Positions 59,668 through 64,000 of a stretch of 64,000 bases of DNA are shown here, piece by piece (positions within the stretch are counted from its first letter, which is position 1; each line of letters opens with the position of its first letter). A model generated the notes under the pieces. The model worked only from the letters and a program-made list of their open reading frames with translations, was not told the origin of the DNA and ran no database searches. The DNA is from Argentina anserina (taxonomy: Eukaryota; Streptophyta; Magnoliopsida; Rosales; Rosaceae). Location: contig NC_065872.1 of NCBI RefSeq assembly GCF_933775445.1, forward strand, positions 22,196,001 through 22,260,000. The letters are read 5' to 3'. Both the position numbers and the translations under genes were made by a program.

Positions 59668-59890
59668 GAGTGAAAGGGGAGAATGGTTGTCATTATCGAC
59701 AGATCCAAGTTTTTGAAATCTAAATTCTCTCATTCCCTCTCTTTTGCTCTCGTCTGCTCCCTTTTCTTCCGAACGTGAACTCATTGGGATTTTTGGGTGA
59801 ATCGGCTTTTTGAGGTATGTTTTCTGATCTGAATCTTCTTTATACGGCTTATGGCTTGTTGTTTGTTGGTAGATTTGTGTTTATAGGGCA

Positions 59891-59938
59891 AATCGGTGGT
59901 TTTGGGTTTTGGGTTTTGGGTTTTGGGTTTTGGGTTTT
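59891..59938 (+). repeat. (GGGTTTT)n tract with G-quadruplex potential
   Basis: Five or more GGG runs spaced by TTTT in the presumed leader of the antisense gene. It resembles but is not the plant telomere repeat TTTAGGG. Confidence 0.85.
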
Positions 59939-60169
59939 TCCGGCATATTTGTGGGTTTTGGGTCTATTTGATCTTTGGATGGGTGTTTTCCGGCAAAGTG
60001 GGGTGTTTGTATGGGCGGTGCGGATGGGTTTTCGCCGTTAACTGGGTTTGGTGTTCTTCATGTTCTTCAAACTCGTTCTTGCGAGGTTCGTAGGGTAGAT
60101 CTGACTGACTTTCTGACTTCTAGTTTTAGGTTGTTCGCCTTTGACTTCGGTGTTGCTTGCTGCGGCGTA

Positions 60170-62746
60170 ATGCCTAGGATAACTATACTAACTGATAGCG
60201 ATTCCGCGTCTGCAGAAGGAAGTTGGTCCGTGTCGTCATCCTCTTGGTCGTGGACAAGTGAATTGGAGGCCAACTACTTGGACTTGGTGCGGCGTAGTGG
60301 TGTAAACGACTTGCGTCGCGAAGATCGTTCTACTGTCTTTGCGAGAGTATTAGCGAACTGGGACACGAGTGAGTCGTCAAGCACCATGGAGTCGCAACGT
60401 GAAGAGATTGGAGAAAGTGAAGGGGTGTCTGAGCGTATCATTAGTGCCTCGGGGACTAGCACTTCAGGCCCAACACTAAGCCCGGTGCCTGTAAGGCGTT
60501 GGTTAGATGGCGGGGTGCAGAGGTCGGAGGTGGAAGAACCACATGGAGCCGACTCCGCCGCAGTGCATGGCTATGTGGAGGAATTTAAGTTACCTGCCGA
60601 ATGGGTACGCGCTAGTAAGTCGCTCCGTGCTACGGCTTGGGGTGGACCTGCCATTAGACCCCCGCCTGCAGTGTCTTGTGGCGGAGTTTGGCTTGGCTTT
60701 TGGCCAAGTCAGTTATAACATGTGGCGAGTCCTTCTCGGTCTCTGCTCACTATTCTACCTCTCGGGGTGTTCAGCTCCTACTGCGGCGGAGGTGCTCCAT
60801 TTCTTCAAGGTGGATTACAACGAGCGTAATGGAAATGGAGGGACCGCGCGATTTGTGAGGCGGGATGAGCACAGTGAGTACCAGGTCTTAGAGAACTGGC
60901 CCACCTCGGAGGCGAACTGGAGGAAGAACAGTTTCGTGGTAGAGCAGGGGTGGGAGTATGGGCCCATTAACGGGGTAGAGTATCACCCAGAGAAGCGTAT
61001 TCCCTCGCGATTTCAAGCCTTTAATTGTAGGTTTCGATGCTTTACTAAATTTTGTTGCTACGGAATGACTGTTTGCTGACGCTACCTTTTTTTTTTGTTG
61101 CGTAGCTGGAAGGAGATTGGTGTTGTCGGAGCGAGAGGTTGATCGAGTAAATCGCGTGACATACCTTTGGAGGTGCCAAGGTGAAGACTTAGTCCACGAT
61201 TTGAAGGTATTAACGAACCCGTATCTCCTGTTCGAGCAAGGACTACTCCGTCGCCATCGTAAGTAGAAGTGCTACGCTCTTCAATCTTTTATTCTTCGTT
61301 TATGATGTGCTAATCTGATATTATATGTGCAGCTACGACGCTCTCGGTCAACAGGAATTTTGAAAAATCGGAGCACATCTGTTACGCCAGATTTCTGCAG
61401 CAGGAAGATCCCGACGTAACATCAGATACTGAAGGACTAGCGGTCACGATGTTGCGACGCGTCATGTCTAAGAAGGTGGCGGCCTCGACGAAGAAGGTGA
61501 ATGCCTCGGCGCAGCGGGTCGAGGATTCCTCCGCTGTCGTGGAACTGTCGATTCCCTTGCACGCGAGCCTGCCAAACGAGCAGGGGTTGCCGCGCCGCAT
61601 CGATGAGGAAGGAGTGGGCCGTATCAATACCGATCCGCATCTGGCTTATCCGGCGGTGTCCCAAGAGACCAGAAGGAAGAAGAAGATGCAAAAGGCGGGT
61701 GAGTCTTCGAGGAAAACAGAGTCCTATGCCGCTCCCGAAGATGTGGAGGATGTGACATTGGAAGCTCCGCCTCCTAAAAGACAGAGGACTACGCAGCTGG
61801 CGCCCCTCACCTTCACAGAATCTCGGGTACTCGAGGATCAGTCCGCCTTGGACCGCAGTCCTTTGAGCCAACTAGGAGCTCTGGAACTGGAGAAGCTGGT
61901 TTTACTTAGTCAGCGCGCCGGGCTCAGGGGTTTGAGGCGGCCTAAAGGGTCTGGTCTGGACCTGCGGAGTCCGCTCGGTCTAGCTACCACGAGGGCGGCA
62001 AAAATGATGTTCAACCTGCTTTATGCGAAGCGGGATGCTCTGGAGGCGCAGCACCACCTCGCCGAAGTGGTTGAACGAGACAGCACCTATGCGACAAGGG
62101 TGTTGCTGCTGGAGAATGACTTGGCCAACGCGAAGGCTAAGTTGGAAAATGCAGCGAACCTCCAGGAGGACCTTCGGCAGGAGGTTGCCCGTCGGGAGGT
62201 GGCGGAGTCGCTGGCCCAAGAGATGGCTGCGGAGAGGGATGCGGCGCAGTCTTCTCTTGTCGAGGCCGAGGAGCTTATCAGGCGGATGAGCAAGGAGGTG
62301 GAGGCTGAGAAAGCCCGCGTAGCAGAGGAGGCTGCGTCCAGCGCCGTGGCTGCCTTCAAATCATCCACGGAGATGACCAAGTACCTGAAAGGGTACTATG
62401 TCACGGCCGTGGGCGACATGATAGCGCAGTTCCAGGAGCTTGAGATGCTGGATCCCGCGGACTACGAGGTCCGGCTGGCGGAGAAGGCCTTGGAGGCGCC
62501 GCCCATGCCACATGAGGTGACTCCGCCGTTTTCGCAGCATGCTCCTGCTACGGAGGCCGAAGATGGTAAGAAAATTTATGACTCTTCTTATTCTGGTTTA
62601 TCTTGTGATAATGACAGGTCTGATTCTAATCCAGAGACTCCTTCTCCTACTCCTCCTTCTCAGAGCATCAGGATGCACAACCGCCGCAAGGCGAATCGGG
62701 GGAAGCGGCAGGGCTAGAAGCTACGAGTACCGGCGATGCGGTCTGA
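60170..62746 (+). CDS. Antisense additional gene of the TAT element (PF04195-like, coiled coil), spliced
   Basis: Opposite to pol. Exons fitted by eye: 60170-61026, 61106-61258, 61333-62565, 62664-62746, all GT..AG in matching phase; the last join turns an AT-rich tail into GC-rich coding ending GEAAGLEATS...V. The start ATG gives MPRITILTDSDSASAEGSWS; an upstream in-frame ATG is at 59975. LGVDLPLDPRLQCLVAEFGL followed by GQVSYNMWRVLLGLCSLFYL resembles the PF04195 'putative gypsy type transposon' domain. A frameshift near 60610-60640 separates this from the N-terminal part. Exon 3 adds a basic stretch (PPPKRQR, nuclear-signal-like) and ~150 residues of coiled coil (RDSTYATRVLLLENDLANAK...). 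The role is unknown; antisense additional ORFs are reported for TAT elements. Confidence 0.72.
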
Positions 62747-63202
62747 GCGACGCTGGCGTATCAAGCTCCGAGGGAGGAGTAGGATAGGGTGATAAGATCT
62801 TTGTAATGCGTCTCCCGTCACCGTAGTGCTTTATGTTCCCTTCTGTAATTAAATTTTTTTTTTGTTTCTGTAACGGCCTTTGTGCCGAACTCACTATCTT
62901 TTGATGAATAGAAGTTCTTTTGATCCACGTGATTGTTTATATTATTGTCGTAGCAATATTGTGATTGTTATCTTGTACTTTTGGTTGTATGCTTAATTCT
63001 ATCTTTGTTGTGCGCACAATGAAATAGTCTGTTGAAGGAATTTAATTGCCATAGTACGCTAGCGTAGTAAGGATCAATGGTTTGAAAAATTCCCCATTTC
63101 ATTGATAGCCTGGCCGTAGCCGCTTTGTACAAAGATAGCTATAGCAGTGTGCCAAAAGTACTCAAACAGTCCGAGTCCTTGTTGTGCGCTACGCGCGGAC
63201 GC
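62747..63202. other. Convergent 3' ends of antisense gene and pol
   Basis: Short AT-rich interval between the antisense stop (62744-62746) and the pol stop (63203). GTAACGGCC...TTTTGATGAATAGAAG near 62870-62910 is a plausible poly(A) region for the plus-strand gene. No other gene. Confidence 0.5.
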
Positions 63203-64000
63203 CTACTTGTAATAGTACTTAAGCTGTTCCATGTTCCAAGGGTGGGCTAATCTCTCTCCGTACTTGTCCTCTAGGCAGTACGTGTTTGGTGCTACGATTT
63301 CGACGACTTTGTACGGTCCGTCCCATCTCGGTCGTAGTCTAGTGACCTTTGTTTGGATCTTCTTTAGGACCCAGTTGCCTAGTTGTAGTGTCCTGCTCTT
63401 GACTCTGGAGTTATAGAAGCGCGCCACGCGCTGTTTGTTCTGGATGTTATGGCGATGCGCTGTGATGCGTTTCTCTTCCAAGAGATCTTTATCAAGTTGT
63501 ATATTGTCCGAATTGGTATCGGGGTCAAACAGCGAAACCAGTTGCGTTAGCTGAATTACTTCGATGGGTAAGACTGCTTCCGTGCCGTACATTAAGCAAA
63601 AAGGAGTTTCGCCCGTGGCCTCTGTTGGTGTAGTACGGATTGCCCATAGTACTTCGTCAAGTTTTTCGGGCCAAAGTCCTTTGGCTTCATCCAGCTTTTT
63701 TCAAAGAAGGCCTTTGATCAGCTTGTTAGCGGCTTCTACTTGCCCGTTGGTTTTTGGATGTGCTACGGATGCGAATTTGAGCTTAGTTCCTCTTGCCTTG
63801 CACCATGTGATGAGGTGTTCGTTATTGAATTGTGTGCCGTTATCTGTGATGTAGACTCCGGCGTACCGTGGCGGTAGAAGATGTTGTGTTGCAGGAAGTT
63901 TTGAACCTTCTCGGTTCTAATGGCCGTTAGGGGCGCAGCCTCAATCCATTTGGAATGATAATCGATGCACACAATGACCCACTTGAATTGACATTTCCCG
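63203..64000 (-). pseudogene. TAT-lineage Gypsy integrase, C-terminal half, truncated by window
   Basis: 63972 down: IDYHSKWIEAAPLTAI (integrase core). In a shifted frame, VYITDNGTQFNNEHLI holds a catalytic Asp and HPKTNGQVEAANKLIKG the catalytic Glu. A TGA where Arg (CGA) is expected follows KGLL. Then KLDEVLWAIRTTPTEATGE, MYGTEAVLPIEV and the C-terminal LRPRWDGPYKVVEIVAPNTY, LEDKYGERLAHPWNMEQLKY lead to the stop at 63203. One frameshift and one stop are seen in this part. The 5' portion of pol is outside the window. Confidence 0.9.

Larger units (their letters stand above)
58385..64000 (-). mobile_element. TAT-lineage Gypsy element, 3' part (runs off the window)
   Basis: Seen from the minus strand, the window contains the integrase (64000-63203), a 3' region with an antisense gene and tandem repeats, a polypurine tract and the 3' LTR (58385-58858). 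The long 3' region with hypervariable tandem repeats and an additional antisense ORF is characteristic of the TAT group (Ogre, Grande, Retand relatives). The 5' LTR, gag and RT lie beyond 64000. Confidence 0.85.

Noticed and set aside
59891..59938. Interstitial telomere
   Set aside because: Unit is GGGTTTT, not the plant telomeric TTTAGGG, and the tract is very short.

Overview
This window is plant nuclear DNA, from a eudicot as far as I can judge. It has spliced genes with GT..AG introns, a nuclear cytosolic ribosomal-protein gene, a nuclear gene for an organellar enzyme, and many plant-type transposons. There is no bacterial, organellar or viral gene organisation. I recognise two host genes, both on the + strand. 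The first is a methionyl-tRNA formyltransferase gene (10 exons, 7779-20067) carrying a one-base frameshift in exon 7. The second is an intact 40S ribosomal protein S15a gene (uS8, 3 coding exons, 27837-28673). A strong miRNA-like hairpin lies about 340 bp downstream of the S15a gene. Almost everything else is mobile DNA.

Layout. 1-704: decayed LINE endonuclease (-). 960-7654: PIF/Harbinger element with transposase and Myb/SANT-like partner pseudogenes, itself invaded by a GC-ended insertion holding four ~0.5 kb tandem repeats. It stops 124 bp before the formyltransferase start codon. 7779-20067: formyltransferase gene. Its intron 3 holds a hAT-type MITE. Its intron 9 holds a 5.3 kb internally deleted Athila-like Gypsy element (13221-18480) and another small TIR element. 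20662-27225: decayed Copia element (-). 27500-28673: RPS15A with site II/telobox promoter motifs. 29510-30900: GC-rich repeat patches. 31043-40862: a region bounded by ~100 bp inverted repeats, enclosing a foldback MITE and a CACTA element (32144-39930, TSD ATA). The CACTA carries a captured three-exon piece of a WD40 (AAMP-like) gene and a nested hAT element (34766-38481, TSD ATCATGTA). 40989-56429: a 15.4 kb Athila-like Gypsy element (-, TSD TAACA) with a tRNA-Asp primer site, broken by a hAT derivative (51647-53585, TSD GTCTTGCC) and by half of a second Gypsy element (about 47700-50410). 57596-58109: pogo/Emigrant-like element. 58385 to the window end: 3' part of a TAT-lineage Gypsy element (-).

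The most unusual locus is the TAT element. Between its integrase and 3' LTR it carries a 66-bp tandem array and then a spliced, GC-rich gene on the opposite strand. That gene has its own TATA box and encodes a protein resembling the PF04195 'putative gypsy type transposon' family plus a long coiled coil. It is convergent with pol. Antisense additional ORFs are known in TAT elements, so this is a good example of a poorly understood system rather than a wholly new one. All coordinates and motifs were read by eye; no alignments or database searches were run.
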